A stretch of 64,000 bases of DNA from Paraburkholderia fungorum (GCF_003610895.1 NZ_MCAS01000012.1:62001-126000), one strand, 5' to 3'. Positions 53,024 through 61,765 are shown, numbered from the stretch's first letter. Numbers and translations are program-made. The notes: generated by a model from the letters alone, not told the origin.

Positions 53024-54955
53024 ATGAAAAAGCAAAACGGGGACACGCGGACGTTGGGGACAAGCAAAGCGGTATTGGCGGTTGCTGTGAGTCTTTATGC
53101 GGCGATGGCGGGCGCTCAAACGGGTCAGACGGCGCCGGCGGCAGATTCGGCGAAGCTGATGGTTGCGCAGGCGTTGCCAATCACCTGTCCGTTATTCGAT
53201 GCGCTTGGTTGCAAGCAGGAGGATGGTGGCTCGCGGGCGTCCGGCGGAATTGGCGCGGCGGCAGCGGGCGGTTTGGGCACGGCGTCGACTTCGGGCTCAC
53301 AGGGCAGCAATGGCAGCGGAACGTCGTCGACTGGGGTGGGCGCTGGCGGTTCTGCGAACGGATCCACGTCCGACTCGGCGGGGTTGGGTGCTGGGAATGC
53401 GGGGAGCGGTAGTGGGGGGAAGGGCGGAACGGGTAGTGGTGGAGCGGGTAATGGTGGGGCGGGTAGTGGTGGAACAGGTAATGGTGGGACGGGTAGTGGC
53501 GGGACGGGCAGTGGTGGAACGGGTAATGGTGGAACGGGTAATGGTGGAACGGGTAATGGTGGAACGGGTAATGGTGGAACAGGTAATGGTGGAACGGGTA
53601 ATGGTGGAACGGGTAATGGTGGAACGGGTAATGGTGGAACAGGTAGTGGTGGGACGGGTAGTGGTGGGACGGGTAATGGTGGAACGGGTAGTGGTGGGAC
53701 GGGTAGTGGTGGAACAGGTAGTGGTGGAACAGGTAGTGGTGGAACGGGTAGTGGCGGGACGGGCAGTGGTGGAACGGGCGGCCACGGCGACGGCGGTCAT
53801 GGCGACGGCGGCAATGGTGACGGTGGTCACGGCGACGGTGGCCATGGCGATGGCGGTCATGGAGATGGCGGTCATGGTGACGGTGGTCACGGCGACGGCG
53901 GTCATGGTGACGGCGGTCATGGAGATGGTGGCCATGGCGACGGCGGTCACGGCGATGGCGGTCATGGAGATGGTGGCCACGGCGACGGCGGTCATGGAGA
54001 TGGCGGTCATGGTGACGGTGGTCACGGCGACGGCGGTCATGGCGATGGCGGTCATGGAGACGGCGGCCACGGCGATGGCGGTCATGGTGACGGCGGCCAC
54101 GGCGATGGCGGTCACGGCGACGGCGGTCATGGCGACGGCGGTCATGGCGATGGCGGTCATGGTGACGGTGGTCACGGCGACGGCGGTCATGGAGACGGCG
54201 GCCACGGCGATGGCGGTCATGGTGACGGTGGTCACGGCGACGGCGGTCATGGCGATGGTGGTCACGGCGACGGCGGTCATGGCGATGGCGGTCATGGCGA
54301 CGGTGGCCATGGCGACGGCGGCCACGGCGACGGCGGTCATGGCGACGGCGGCCATGGTGCTGGTGGTCATGGTGACGGTGGTCATGGAGATGGCGGCCAT
54401 GGCGACGGCGGTCATGGAGCTGGCGGTCGTGGCGACGGCGGCCATGGCGACGGTGGTCATGGAGATGGCGGCCATGGCGACGGTGGTCATGGAGATGGCG
54501 GCCATGGCGACGGCGGTCATGGAGATGGTGGCCATGGCGACGGCGGTCACGGCGATGGCGGTCATGGCGATGGCGGTCATGGCGACGGCGGCCATGGCGA
54601 CGGCGGTCACGGCGATGGCGGTCATGGCGACGGCGGCCATGGCGACGGCGGTCATGGAGCTGGCGGTCGTGGTGACGGCGGCCACGGCGACGGTGGTCAT
54701 GGAGCTGGCGGTCGTGGTGACGGCGGCCATGGCGACGGTGGTCATGGAGATGGCGGCCATGGCGACGGCGGCCATGGTGCTGGTGGTCATGGCGATGGTG
54801 GCCACGGCGACGGCGGCAAAGGCAACGGCGGCCAAGGCCAAGGCCAAGGCCAAGGCCAAGGCCAAGGCCAAGGCCAAGGCCATGGTGGCGGCAGCGGCGG
54901 CTTCGGCGGCAGCGGTGGCCACGGCGGCGGTTACGGCGGTGGTCACGGCCACTGA
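53024..54955 (+). CDS. Exported Gly-rich protein with [TA]G[SN]GG and HGDGG pentapeptide repeats
   Basis: A 643-residue protein. ATG follows AGGAG. Residues 1-31 form a signal peptide (KAVLAVAVSLYAAMAGAQ). A short unique region has the only two cysteines (ITCPLFDALGCKQED), then a Gly/Ser linker. Residues 136-253 hold 23 pentads [T/A]G[S/N]GG; residues 254-598 hold 69 pentads mostly HGDGG, with N, A or R variants; then eight Gln-Gly pairs and a Gly/His/Tyr end. About every fifth residue over 345 residues is His and about every fifth Asp, suggesting metal binding or a secreted or surface matrix role. No enzyme domain or anchor is seen. I do not recognise the family. Confidence 0.85.
   Translation: MKKQNGDTRTLGTSKAVLAVAVSLYAAMAGAQTGQTAPAADSAKLMVAQALPITCPLFDALGCKQEDGGSRASGGIGAAAAGGLGTASTSGSQGSNGSGTSSTGVGAGGSANGSTSDSAGLGAGNAGSGSGGKGGTGSGGAGNGGAGSGGTGNGGTGSGGTGSGGTGNGGTGNGGTGNGGTGNGGTGNGGTGNGGTGNGGTGNGGTGSGGTGSGGTGNGGTGSGGTGSGGTGSGGTGSGGTGSGGTGSGGTGGHGDGGHGDGGNGDGGHGDGGHGDGGHGDGGHGDGGHGDGGHGDGGHGDGGHGDGGHGDGGHGDGGHGDGGHGDGGHGDGGHGDGGHGDGGHGDGGHGDGGHGDGGHGDGGHGDGGHGDGGHGDGGHGDGGHGDGGHGDGGHGDGGHGDGGHGDGGHGDGGHGDGGHGDGGHGDGGHGDGGHGDGGHGDGGHGAGGHGDGGHGDGGHGDGGHGAGGRGDGGHGDGGHGDGGHGDGGHGDGGHGDGGHGDGGHGDGGHGDGGHGDGGHGDGGHGDGGHGDGGHGDGGHGDGGHGAGGRGDGGHGDGGHGAGGRGDGGHGDGGHGDGGHGDGGHGAGGHGDGGHGDGGKGNGGQGQGQGQGQGQGQGQGHGGGSGGFGGSGGHGGGYGGGHGH
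53429..53773 (+). repeat. 15-bp repeat block encoding [T/A]G[S/N]GG, 23 units
   Basis: Twenty-three contiguous in-frame 15-bp units. Most neighbours differ at only one or two third positions, so the block looks recently amplified. It is followed by TGG and the HGDGG block. Confidence 0.9.
53783..54817 (+). repeat. 15-bp repeat block encoding HGDGG, 69 units
   Basis: Exactly 1035 bases, 69 pentapeptides. Third-position variants (CAT/CAC, GAC/GAT/GGA) are shuffled in higher-order patterns of 30-60 bp, consistent with repeated unequal exchange. Variants include one NGDGG near the start and HGAGG and RGDGG toward the 3' half. No stop codons occur in several other frames, which explains long antisense frames here. 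Confidence 0.9.
54833..54880 (+). repeat. 6-bp repeat CAAGGC, 8 units
   Basis: Eight perfect copies encoding Gln-Gly, directly after the pentapeptide block. Perfect short units are prone to slippage, which here would change length without a frameshift. Confidence 0.9.
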
Positions 54956-54977
54956 CGCAACTGGCGTTCCTCAGCGC

Positions 54978-55011
54978 GCGGGAAGCCGGCAGCCGGCGAC
55001 CGGCTTCCTGC
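54978..55011 (+). terminator. Hairpin after the pentapeptide-repeat gene
   Basis: GCGGGAAGCCGG pairs with CCGGCTTCCTGC (one G-T pair), giving a 12-bp stem 23 bases after the stop. It is followed by GTTGATTCT, a poor T-run, so it is a likely but not ideal terminator. Confidence 0.55.
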
Positions 55012-55185
55012 GTTGATTCTCAGAGTAGGCTCACACGAACGGACTGGCGAACATCCGCTCACTTCCACGCTCGCCAATTCCGCGTAAAGCAGCAATCGCG
55101 TAAAACAACAATCAAAACAAAAAAAACCAACCGCCTCACTGCATCACTTCAATCAGACGTCTCCCCCGGTTCAGCAAACATCCGC

Positions 55186-56523
55186 TTATTTCACCGCAAC
55201 CGGCCGCACCGGTGGACCCAGCGTATCGCGATGCGGCGCGGGCACGGCCCGCAGCAGTGCAATCATGCCCGCGATCAGAAGCACCGCGATAACAGCAAAG
55301 CCCGCATAGACACTGCCGGTTTCGGTCTTCAGCATGCCGACCAGTGAAGGGCTCACCGCACCGCCAATTGCGCCAATCGCGGTAATCGTCGCGATACCGG
55401 CCGCCGCTGCACCGCCATCCAGATAAGCGGTGGGGATCGTCCAGAAAATGCTCAGGACCGCGTAGATGCAGGTCGACGCAATCGCCAGCAACGCGACAGT
55501 GAAGGGCACGCTATGCGCGGCGAGCGGCAGCAGCAGAAAACTGCCGGCCACCGCGAAGCCGCAGCCCGCCACGTGCCAGCGCCGTTCGGCGCGGCGATCC
55601 GAACTGCGCCCGATCACCACGATACCGATTGCCGTGCAAACCGAAATCGCGCCGCTCAACCAGCCGATATTGCCGATCTGTTGCACGCCGACGTGCCGCA
55701 GCAGCGTCGGAATCCAGAAGCCGATCGCGTTGAGTCCCATGAACACGCAGAAATAGATCGCCGAGAGCAGATAGATCCGCGGGTTGCGCAACACATCGGA
55801 GAGTCGCGCGGGCGGCGCGTGGTGCGCGCCACGCTGTTGTCGATCCGCTTCGAGCGCGGCGGTGACGTGCGCCTTTTCCGCGTCGCTGAGCCATTTTGCG
55901 TGCTGGGGACGATCGTCCAGGTAGAGCATTGCCATGACGCCGAGCACGATAGCCGGTACGCCTTCAATCAGGAACAGCCACTGCCAGCCGTGCAAGCCGA
56001 GCATGTCGTGGAAATGCACCATGATCCAGCCTGACAGCGGCCCCCCGATGATGCCCGCTAGCGGCACCGCCATGATGAACAGACTCGTGATACGTCCGCG
56101 TTGCCGGTCGGGAAACCAGTAGGTCAGGTAAAGAATGATGCCGGGGAAAAAACCCGCTTCGGCGGCGCCCAGTAGAAAGCGCAGCAGATACAGCATGCTT
56201 GCGCTCCTGACGAACATCAGCAGCACCGTCAGAGCGCCCCACAGCACCATGATTCGCAAGAGCGTCTTGCGCACGCCAATGCGATCGAGCAGCAGGTTGC
56301 TCGGCAATTCGAACACCAGGTAGCCGACGAAGAACATCCCCGCCGCGAAACCGAACACCGCGTCATCGAGTTTCAGATCCTGCAGGAACTGCAGCTTTGC
56401 AAAGCCAATGTTGACGCGATCGATGAAATTGACCACGTAGCAGATGAATAGAAACGGCACGATGCGCCGCGCGATCTTGCGATAGATCGCGTCCTCGGGT
56501 GTCAGTGCTGGCGAGCGCTGCAT
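55186..56523 (-). CDS. MFS transporter, anion:cation symporter (ACS) type
   Basis: A 445-residue 12-helix transporter. The N-terminus RRIVPFLFICYVVNFIDRVNIGFAKL is diagnostic of the ACS/phthalate-permease family, with LPSNLLLDRIGVRKTLLRIM as the loop 2-3 motif. Members import organic anions such as tartrate, phthalate or sugar acids with protons. It lies 136 bp downstream of the sulfatase-like gene in the same direction, so it may carry that enzyme's substrate or product. Confidence 0.9.
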   Translation of the reverse strand: MQRSPALTPEDAIYRKIARRIVPFLFICYVVNFIDRVNIGFAKLQFLQDLKLDDAVFGFAAGMFFVGYLVFELPSNLLLDRIGVRKTLLRIMVLWGALTVLLMFVRSASMLYLLRFLLGAAEAGFFPGIILYLTYWFPDRQRGRITSLFIMAVPLAGIIGGPLSGWIMVHFHDMLGLHGWQWLFLIEGVPAIVLGVMAMLYLDDRPQHAKWLSDAEKAHVTAALEADRQQRGAHHAPPARLSDVLRNPRIYLLSAIYFCVFMGLNAIGFWIPTLLRHVGVQQIGNIGWLSGAISVCTAIGIVVIGRSSDRRAERRWHVAGCGFAVAGSFLLLPLAAHSVPFTVALLAIASTCIYAVLSIFWTIPTAYLDGGAAAAGIATITAIGAIGGAVSPSLVGMLKTETGSVYAGFAVIAVLLIAGMIALLRAVPAPHRDTLGPPVRPVAVK

Positions 56524-56659
56524 GGTGTCTCCTTGCGACCAGGTATGGTGTGCGGGCGCATATGATTTATTTGTGTGGCGCTGAGTCGATCTCCGCCTGA
56601 GACTCGATTTGAACCTCTCTTCGCGGCCGCATGCGCGTCTTTCGTGCCAATTGTTCGTA

Positions 56660-58231
56660 CTACCACTCGCCGAAAAAGACGCCCCAGTCCTTGTGCGTGT
56701 CGGTCTTGCTTTCGACGGTCGGGTTGTCGATCGTGACGCGTTGCTTCAGCGAGCCGTACCAGTCAGCGAGTTTTGCATGCATTTGCGCGTGGATGATGGC
56801 GTAACCCGCATCGGCGCCGAGATCGACGTATTCGTCAGGATCGTTCGCCAGATCGAAAAGTTGCGGGCGATACCCTTGCCAGTGTATGTATTTCCAGCGT
56901 GTATCGCGCACCATCCAGCCGCGGCATTCGTCGGGCTTGCGGCCCAGTGCGAGACGCGCGCCGCGGAAACTATAGTCGAGTTCGGAGACCACGTAATCGC
57001 GCCAGCCTTCGGCATGCTCCGTTTCACCGCGCGTCAGCGCCAGAACCGAGCTTCCTTCGATACGTTCTTCGCAGGCCGGCAGGCCGAGCGCGTCGAGCAC
57101 GGTCGGCACCACGTCGATACCCGACACGAAGCGCGTTTCGGCACTGCCGCGGGTGGCGTCGGCACGCGGCGACGGATCGTAGACGATCATCGGCACACGC
57201 TGCACGGTGTCGTAGAACAATTCCTTTTCGCCGAGCCAATGATCGCCGAGGAAGTCGCCGTGGTCCGCGGTGAAGACGATCAGGGTGTCTTGCCAGCGGC
57301 CGAGCCGTTCGAGCGTGTCCCACAACCTGCCGAGATGGTCGTCGATCTGCTGGATCAGACCTTGATAAACCGGCCGCACAGTGTTCGACACTTCTTCACG
57401 CGCGAAATTGGCGCTCTCTTCATGAGCGCGATACGCGGCCACCACCGGGTGGGCATTGTCGAGTTCGGCCGGCTTGCGCGCGATCGGCAGGCATTGATCG
57501 AGCGAATACAGGTTGTGATAGGGGCGCGGCGCGACATAGGGCCAGTGCGGTTTTACGTACGACAAATGCAACGCCCACGGCGTATCGCCTTGCTGCTCGA
57601 TGTAGCTGATCGCCTGGTCCGTCATGTAGGCCGTTTCGGAGTGCGGTTCCGCGACCCGTGCGGGCCAGCGCACGTTGCGCATTTTCCAGCCGGAATGCAC
57701 CGTGCCGCCGTCGTCTTCCACACTGATCGCGAAGTCGCTCCACGGTTTGTCGCTGACGTAGCCATGTTTGCGCAAAAAGGCCGGATAGCCGCTCTCTTTG
57801 CCAGGTTCGTGATGACCGTCGTAGCGGTCGAGCTCGTCGAACGAACCGGTCGACAGACGCAGTCCGAGCGGACTCTGGCGCGCGATATCGAGCCGCTCCA
57901 TCCCCTTGCCGTCGGCCATCACGTGCGTTTTTCCCGCCAGCGCGAGCGAGCGGCCATTCAGGCGCAGATATTCGCCGAGCGTCATTTCACCGATCGAGAG
58001 CGGCACGCGGTTCCAGTTGGCGCCGTGGCTGCTCATCGTGCGGCCGGTGTAGTACGACATGCGCGACGGACCGCACACGCCCGAGCTGACGAAGGCGTTG
58101 TCGAAACGCACGCCGCGTGCGGCCAGCGCGTCGATATGACGGGTTCGAAGGTAGGGATGTCCGTAGCAGCCGAGATGATCGCGGCGAAGCTGGTCGCACA
58201 TGATGAAGAGAACGTTGCGGGTGTCCGCCAT
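56660..58231 (-). CDS. Sulfatase-family hydrolase (arylsulfatase/phosphonate monoester hydrolase type)
   Basis: A 523-residue cytoplasmic member of the alkaline-phosphatase superfamily. The N-terminal metal motif is FIMCDQLRRDHLGCYG. The nucleophile motif VCGPSRMSYYTGR contains CxPSR with Cys53, the site converted to formylglycine. Further metal ligands lie in FTADHGDFLGDH, and a Lys in the EKELFYD region is conserved. There is no signal peptide. It would cleave a sulfate or phosphonate monoester. It is divergent from a MarR regulator and precedes an ACS transporter. Confidence 0.9.
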   Translation of the reverse strand: MADTRNVLFIMCDQLRRDHLGCYGHPYLRTRHIDALAARGVRFDNAFVSSGVCGPSRMSYYTGRTMSSHGANWNRVPLSIGEMTLGEYLRLNGRSLALAGKTHVMADGKGMERLDIARQSPLGLRLSTGSFDELDRYDGHHEPGKESGYPAFLRKHGYVSDKPWSDFAISVEDDGGTVHSGWKMRNVRWPARVAEPHSETAYMTDQAISYIEQQGDTPWALHLSYVKPHWPYVAPRPYHNLYSLDQCLPIARKPAELDNAHPVVAAYRAHEESANFAREEVSNTVRPVYQGLIQQIDDHLGRLWDTLERLGRWQDTLIVFTADHGDFLGDHWLGEKELFYDTVQRVPMIVYDPSPRADATRGSAETRFVSGIDVVPTVLDALGLPACEERIEGSSVLALTRGETEHAEGWRDYVVSELDYSFRGARLALGRKPDECRGWMVRDTRWKYIHWQGYRPQLFDLANDPDEYVDLGADAGYAIIHAQMHAKLADWYGSLKQRVTIDNPTVESKTDTHKDWGVFFGEW

Positions 58232-58311
58232 CTATAAGCACCGTCTGCGGCCTTGCGGCCTGAAGTAGGAGAAACCGGGGAAGGCTTCGATGCTAGAAAC
58301 TAACCTGACGA

Positions 58312-58343
58312 TTGACCTAATCAAATATATGTGCGAATGCACA
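58312..58343. promoter_or_regulatory. Two palindromes between the sulfatase and MarR genes
   Basis: TTGA-CCTAA-TCAA (58312-58324) resembles MarR-type boxes, and TGTGC-GAAT-GCACA (58330-58343) is a perfect 5-4-5 inverted repeat. The centres are about 18 bp apart in the divergent intergenic region. Confidence 0.5.
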
Positions 58344-58413
58344 ATGCGCCGGAGCCGCTGCCGCCAAAGCGCGTCATAATGACCGTCAATCCCTTGCTGG
58401 AAGTACGTTCCCT

Positions 58414-58956
58414 GTGCCTGCGACCGACCCTCCATCGACACCCGTGCTGAAGCATCCCGAGCACATCGACGAATTTCTGCTCTATAGGCTGCACACTCTG
58501 GCGCGCCTTGCGACCCAGGGCGTCGGCTTGATGTTCAGGCGGGAACTCGGCATTAGCCGGCGTGACTGGCGCATTCTTGCGTTCGTCGGCAAGTACCCGG
58601 ACACGAATCTGTCCCAGCTTGCCGAACTGGCCGCGCTCGATATGGTGGTGGCGAGCCGCTGCGTCGCCAATATGGTGAAGAAAGGTTTGATTGCGAAAGC
58701 GCGGTTGCCGCAGAACAAGCGTGTAACCGTGCTCACGCTCACCGAAGCCGGCCGCCTCGCCTACGAACACGCACGCGTGAGCGGGCAACGCTACAACGCT
58801 GAGTTCGCGGCCTGCCTGAGCGACGAAGAGGCGCATTTACTCGACGGTTTGCTTAAACGGATGGAGCTGCAAGCCGCGCAGCTGACACAACGCGAAATCG
58901 CCAGAAGCGGGCGAATCGCCGGGGCGGTCTCGCTGCACGGCGAGGATGCCGAATAA
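58414..58956 (+). CDS. MarR-family transcriptional regulator
   Basis: A 180-residue regulator with a GTG start. The winged helix-turn-helix covers about residues 45-115 (NLSQLAELAALDMVVASRCVANMVKKGLI, wing RLPQNKRVTVLTLTEAGR). Helices at both ends form the dimer interface. It is divergent from the sulfatase-MFS pair, and the intergenic palindromes are its probable operators. The ligand is probably a substrate of that pathway. Confidence 0.9.
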   Translation: MPATDPPSTPVLKHPEHIDEFLLYRLHTLARLATQGVGLMFRRELGISRRDWRILAFVGKYPDTNLSQLAELAALDMVVASRCVANMVKKGLIAKARLPQNKRVTVLTLTEAGRLAYEHARVSGQRYNAEFAACLSDEEAHLLDGLLKRMELQAAQLTQREIARSGRIAGAVSLHGEDAE

Positions 58957-59032
58957 ACCGGCACGCGCAATCACGTTGGCCGCAATAGCTCATCCGCTAC
59001 AATGACGCGCACTACCCACCTGGAGACTTGCT

Positions 59033-59431
59033 TTGAAATCCATCGTTGCTTTGGTCGCCGCGGCTATTCTTTCCTCCACGGCGATGGCTGCTTCCACCAC
59101 TGAAAAATTGCCCTCCGGCGTCATCGTTGAACATCTCACGCAGGGCACGGGTCCGCAGCCGGCCGCTGACGATGTCGTGAAGGTCAACTACCGCGGCACG
59201 CTCGCCAACGGCACCGAGTTCGATAGCTCGGCGAAGCATGGCGGCCCGGCAACCTTCCCGCTCAATCGCGTGATTCCGTGCTGGACGCAAGGCGTACAGA
59301 AAATGAAAGTCGGCGGTAAGGCGAAGCTGACCTGCCCGGCGGCAACGGCTTATGGCGAGCGTGGCGTCGGCGTGATTCCGCCGAATAGCGATCTGACGTT
59401 CGAAGTCGAGCTCGTCGGTATCGTCAAGTAA
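59033..59431 (+). CDS. FKBP-type peptidyl-prolyl cis-trans isomerase, exported
   Basis: A 132-residue protein with a TTG start after TGGAG. A signal peptide ends STAMAAS. The FKBP core is present: VKVNYRGTLANGTEFDSS, NRVIPCWTQGVQKMKVGGKA, CPAATAYGERGVGVIPPNSD and LTFEVELVGI. It speeds prolyl isomerisation of periplasmic proteins. The two Cys (CW and CP) may form a disulfide. A promoter-like TACAAT lies about 32 bp upstream of the start. Confidence 0.92.
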   Translation: MKSIVALVAAAILSSTAMAASTTEKLPSGVIVEHLTQGTGPQPAADDVVKVNYRGTLANGTEFDSSAKHGGPATFPLNRVIPCWTQGVQKMKVGGKAKLTCPAATAYGERGVGVIPPNSDLTFEVELVGIVK

Positions 59432-59800
59432 TACGGCACAAAACGCGCCAGAGAAAACCCCGCTCCGGAGATCGAAGCGGGGTTTTTCTTTTGGAGCACG
59501 GCATCCGGGTCCGGACATTTATCCGCGATGCAGTCTGATGACGCACTCGTGTCGCCTGAGTCTTCTAAAAGAGCAAGAGTTCTGGTTTTACCCGATCGCC
59601 GCGCGGCGCGGCACGTACCATCAGATCACGTAGGGCGTTGGCATGGTCTACGTGTTTCGTCGAGTACCCGGCGGCATTGTTTGTTTTGAAGTTCTATTGC
59701 ATTGGATCGTTTACGTTCTATTCGTGCGCGCGCTGCAATAGCCGCCTCGCGCATTCCGGAATCTCTGATCATTATTTGTTGCGCGTCGGGAGCGCCTTTT
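59432..59800. other. 369-bp intergenic region upstream of the DUF6765-like gene
   Basis: Contains the FKBP terminator on its left and presumably the promoter of the following gene. No gene is seen; an in-frame extension of the next gene upstream to 59702 lacks family features. Confidence 0.5.
59454..59487. terminator. Intrinsic terminator after the FKBP gene
   Basis: AAAACCCCGCT pairs with AGCGGGGTTTT and continues into T-rich TTTTTCTTTT, a strong terminator on the plus strand. Confidence 0.88.
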
Positions 59801-60874
59801 ATGAACATCGATTTTCACTACGGGGTGGTCTATATCGTTGCCCGCATCGGCGGGATGACGGCCAATGAGGCGATCACGGTGGCGCATGCGTGCCAGTACG
59901 TCGACGACGCGACCACGTCAGGAATACTGCGTTTTTCGGGCGGTGAAACTTTCGAGCGCTTCGCCACCGCGCACAAGCTGTTCGACTATACCAACACGGA
60001 AAATGATCAGAACCGGCTGGTGTGGGCACCGTTTCATTTTCTGCCGGCGGGTGTTGGGCAGACGCTCGAAGACAAGGCGGTGTGCCGGCCGGATAGTGAG
60101 GTGGCCCGGGAAGTGGTGCGCCGGGCGATCCGGCAGCGAGGTGCAGACACGGCGCTGCACCGTCTCGGTGTGACGCTTCACACCTATGTCGATACGTGGG
60201 CGCACCAGGGCTTCGCCGGTATCGAGAGCCCAACGAATCGTGTCCATATGCTGGAGGCGGAAGATTGCACGCCCGAAGGCTGGTTTGCTCACCTGAAACG
60301 TGCCACGCGGCATCTGGTCGAGCACATCGAGGAAGATGTACTGACGCTTGCGCTGCCCGTCGGTCACGGCGCTGCCTTGCACTATCCGGACCAGCCGTGG
60401 GCGAAATGGCATTACATCGACGGCAGGAATGTGCGAGTCAACAGGCACAATCTGCCTGAGTTCATGCAGGCGGCAGAGATGACCTGCCGCGCGGTGCGTG
60501 CCTTCGTTGCCGGAAGGGAAGATTTTGAAAACCAGTCCGGTCTGCCGGAAGATGCAAAGGCCGCGCTCACCACACTTCTCGACACGAACCGGAATCTGGA
60601 CGACAACAAGCGTCTGCAGACCCTTTGCGAAGCAGTGAAAGCGGGCGCGATTCCAGGTCTGGCGGAGTCGATTCCGGACTATGTTCCCAAGGGGATCGGC
60701 TCCTGGAAATACAAAGCGACCGGTTTGCAGTCCGACGACGACAGCGGGGACCGTCCCCGGTGGGGCGACGTCTTCGAGAACAGTGATTACCGGCGCTTTC
60801 ACGACGCCGTCAAGGAGCACCGTTTCGTGACGACCCAGGAGATCCTGCCGGCGTGCGGACTGCGGATTGCCTGA
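59801..60874 (+). CDS. DUF6765-like protein, possible metal-dependent hydrolase
   Basis: A 357-residue protein. I chose the ATG at 59801 (GGGAG upstream) because MNIDFHYGVVYIVARIGGM is the family start. Conserved His/Asp patches are FHYGV, CQYVDDATTSG, TAHKLFDYTN, PFHFLPAG and LHTYVDTWAHQGF. The last is reminiscent of zinc phospholipase C and S1/P1-type metal sites, but I cannot confirm a fold. There is no signal peptide. Its neighbours give no hint of function. The DUF number is from memory. Confidence 0.75.
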   Translation: MNIDFHYGVVYIVARIGGMTANEAITVAHACQYVDDATTSGILRFSGGETFERFATAHKLFDYTNTENDQNRLVWAPFHFLPAGVGQTLEDKAVCRPDSEVAREVVRRAIRQRGADTALHRLGVTLHTYVDTWAHQGFAGIESPTNRVHMLEAEDCTPEGWFAHLKRATRHLVEHIEEDVLTLALPVGHGAALHYPDQPWAKWHYIDGRNVRVNRHNLPEFMQAAEMTCRAVRAFVAGREDFENQSGLPEDAKAALTTLLDTNRNLDDNKRLQTLCEAVKAGAIPGLAESIPDYVPKGIGSWKYKATGLQSDDDSGDRPRWGDVFENSDYRRFHDAVKEHRFVTTQEILPACGLRIA

Positions 60875-60893
60875 ACGCTTCGGGCGCTCTGGA

Positions 60894-61142
60894 CTATTGC
60901 GCTCTCACTTGCTGACCTTGTTCAGCCCTTATTTCAGCCCGTTCTTCCGCCTGCTTTTTAGCCAGGTGTCTTCCTACCAGGCAGCCGCCCACCGCGCCGA
61001 CTACCGCGTGGTGTCCGGCATAGTGGCCGGCGACCCCGCCCACAACCGCGCCTTTCATACAACCGGCCGCGTTCGCCGTGCCGACTGTGGCCGATGTTAG
61101 TACGACCGCCGCGAGGGCGGCCTTGAAGAAAACCGCTTTCAT
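60894..61142 (-). CDS. Small exported glycine-zipper-like protein
   Basis: An 82-residue protein with a signal peptide (FFKAALAAVVLTSATVGTANA), two cysteines (GCMKG, GGCLVG), a Gly-zipper-like hydrophobic stretch (GAVVGGVAGHYAGHHAVVGA) and a charged helical tail (RHLAKKQAEERAEIRAEQ). Such proteins insert in or coat membranes. The function is unknown. Confidence 0.75.
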   Translation of the reverse strand: MKAVFFKAALAAVVLTSATVGTANAAGCMKGAVVGGVAGHYAGHHAVVGAVGGCLVGRHLAKKQAEERAEIRAEQGQQVRAQ

Positions 61143-61196
61143 CTGAAAAGTGCCTTGCTGTTGAGTTTCTGGAAAGTGGTGCTTTAGCGCGTTATT

Positions 61197-61502
61197 TCAA
61201 TAGCCGCCCCAACGGCCGCGTTCATGCCATTCGTGCTCGCGCCATTGCTCGCGGCGCCATTCATGTTCACGCCATTCTCGGCGCTCACGCCATTCGCGTG
61301 CGCGCCAGTCGCCGTAGCCGCCATAGGCAACCGCGACTGGAGCCGGACCGTAGGCGACCGGCGGTGCAACATAAACGGGAGGCGGCGCGTAGACGCCAAC
61401 TGGAATGCCGATTCCGACAGCGACGTCCACGTGTGCCGACGCCACGGTCGATGCCGCGAGAAAGGCCAGGCCAAGTGCCGCGCCAACGATCTTCTTGTTC
61501 AT
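61197..61502 (-). CDS. Small exported protein with Tyr/Pro segment and WRE-repeat tail
   Basis: A 101-residue protein with a signal peptide ending STVASAHVD, a Val/Pro/Ala/Tyr segment (VYAPPPVYVAPPVAYGPAP) and a repetitive Trp/Arg/Glu/His tail (units such as WREHEW and WRREQW). Small proteins of this composition are common in Burkholderia. The tail could bind metal or polyanions. It lies 54 bp upstream of the glycine-zipper gene on the same strand, so the two may be co-transcribed. Confidence 0.8.
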   Translation of the reverse strand: MNKKIVGAALGLAFLAASTVASAHVDVAVGIGIPVGVYAPPPVYVAPPVAYGPAPVAVAYGGYGDWRAREWRERREWREHEWRREQWREHEWHERGRWGGY

Positions 61503-61765
61503 TTTCCTTCTCCTTGCACATCCAGGTGCGATGCATCCGATTAGCGCCGAATTGCCATTGCGTTGCTTCTGAGTACAGTTCGGAGTGTAGAAGGACGGTC
61601 TGGACACAGGTGAAACAGCACTGCGAGATTGGTAACGCGGGGTTACCGGCCAAAAAATTGAATGGCCAGGCTTTGAATCTCCAAATGCTTGCCTATAGTA
61701 GAAGCAGTTATTGCCGCATTGCACGGCGGCCGGCTTCTCTTTATGTGGGTGACTGGGAAACAGAA

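Noticed and set aside
53429..54880. Possible CRISPR array because of many short repeats
   Set aside because: The units are contiguous 15-bp and 6-bp coding repeats with no spacers, inside a frame with a signal peptide.
53297..54952. 551-codon open frame on the minus strand opposite the pentapeptide-repeat gene
   Set aside because: It is open only because the 15-bp repeat has no stop codons in that frame. The product would be a monotonous Ala/Thr/Met string with no signal or family features.
53163..55016. 617-codon open frame in another plus frame of the repeat gene
   Set aside because: Same repeat artefact; no ribosome site and the product is a Val/Met/Ala repeat.
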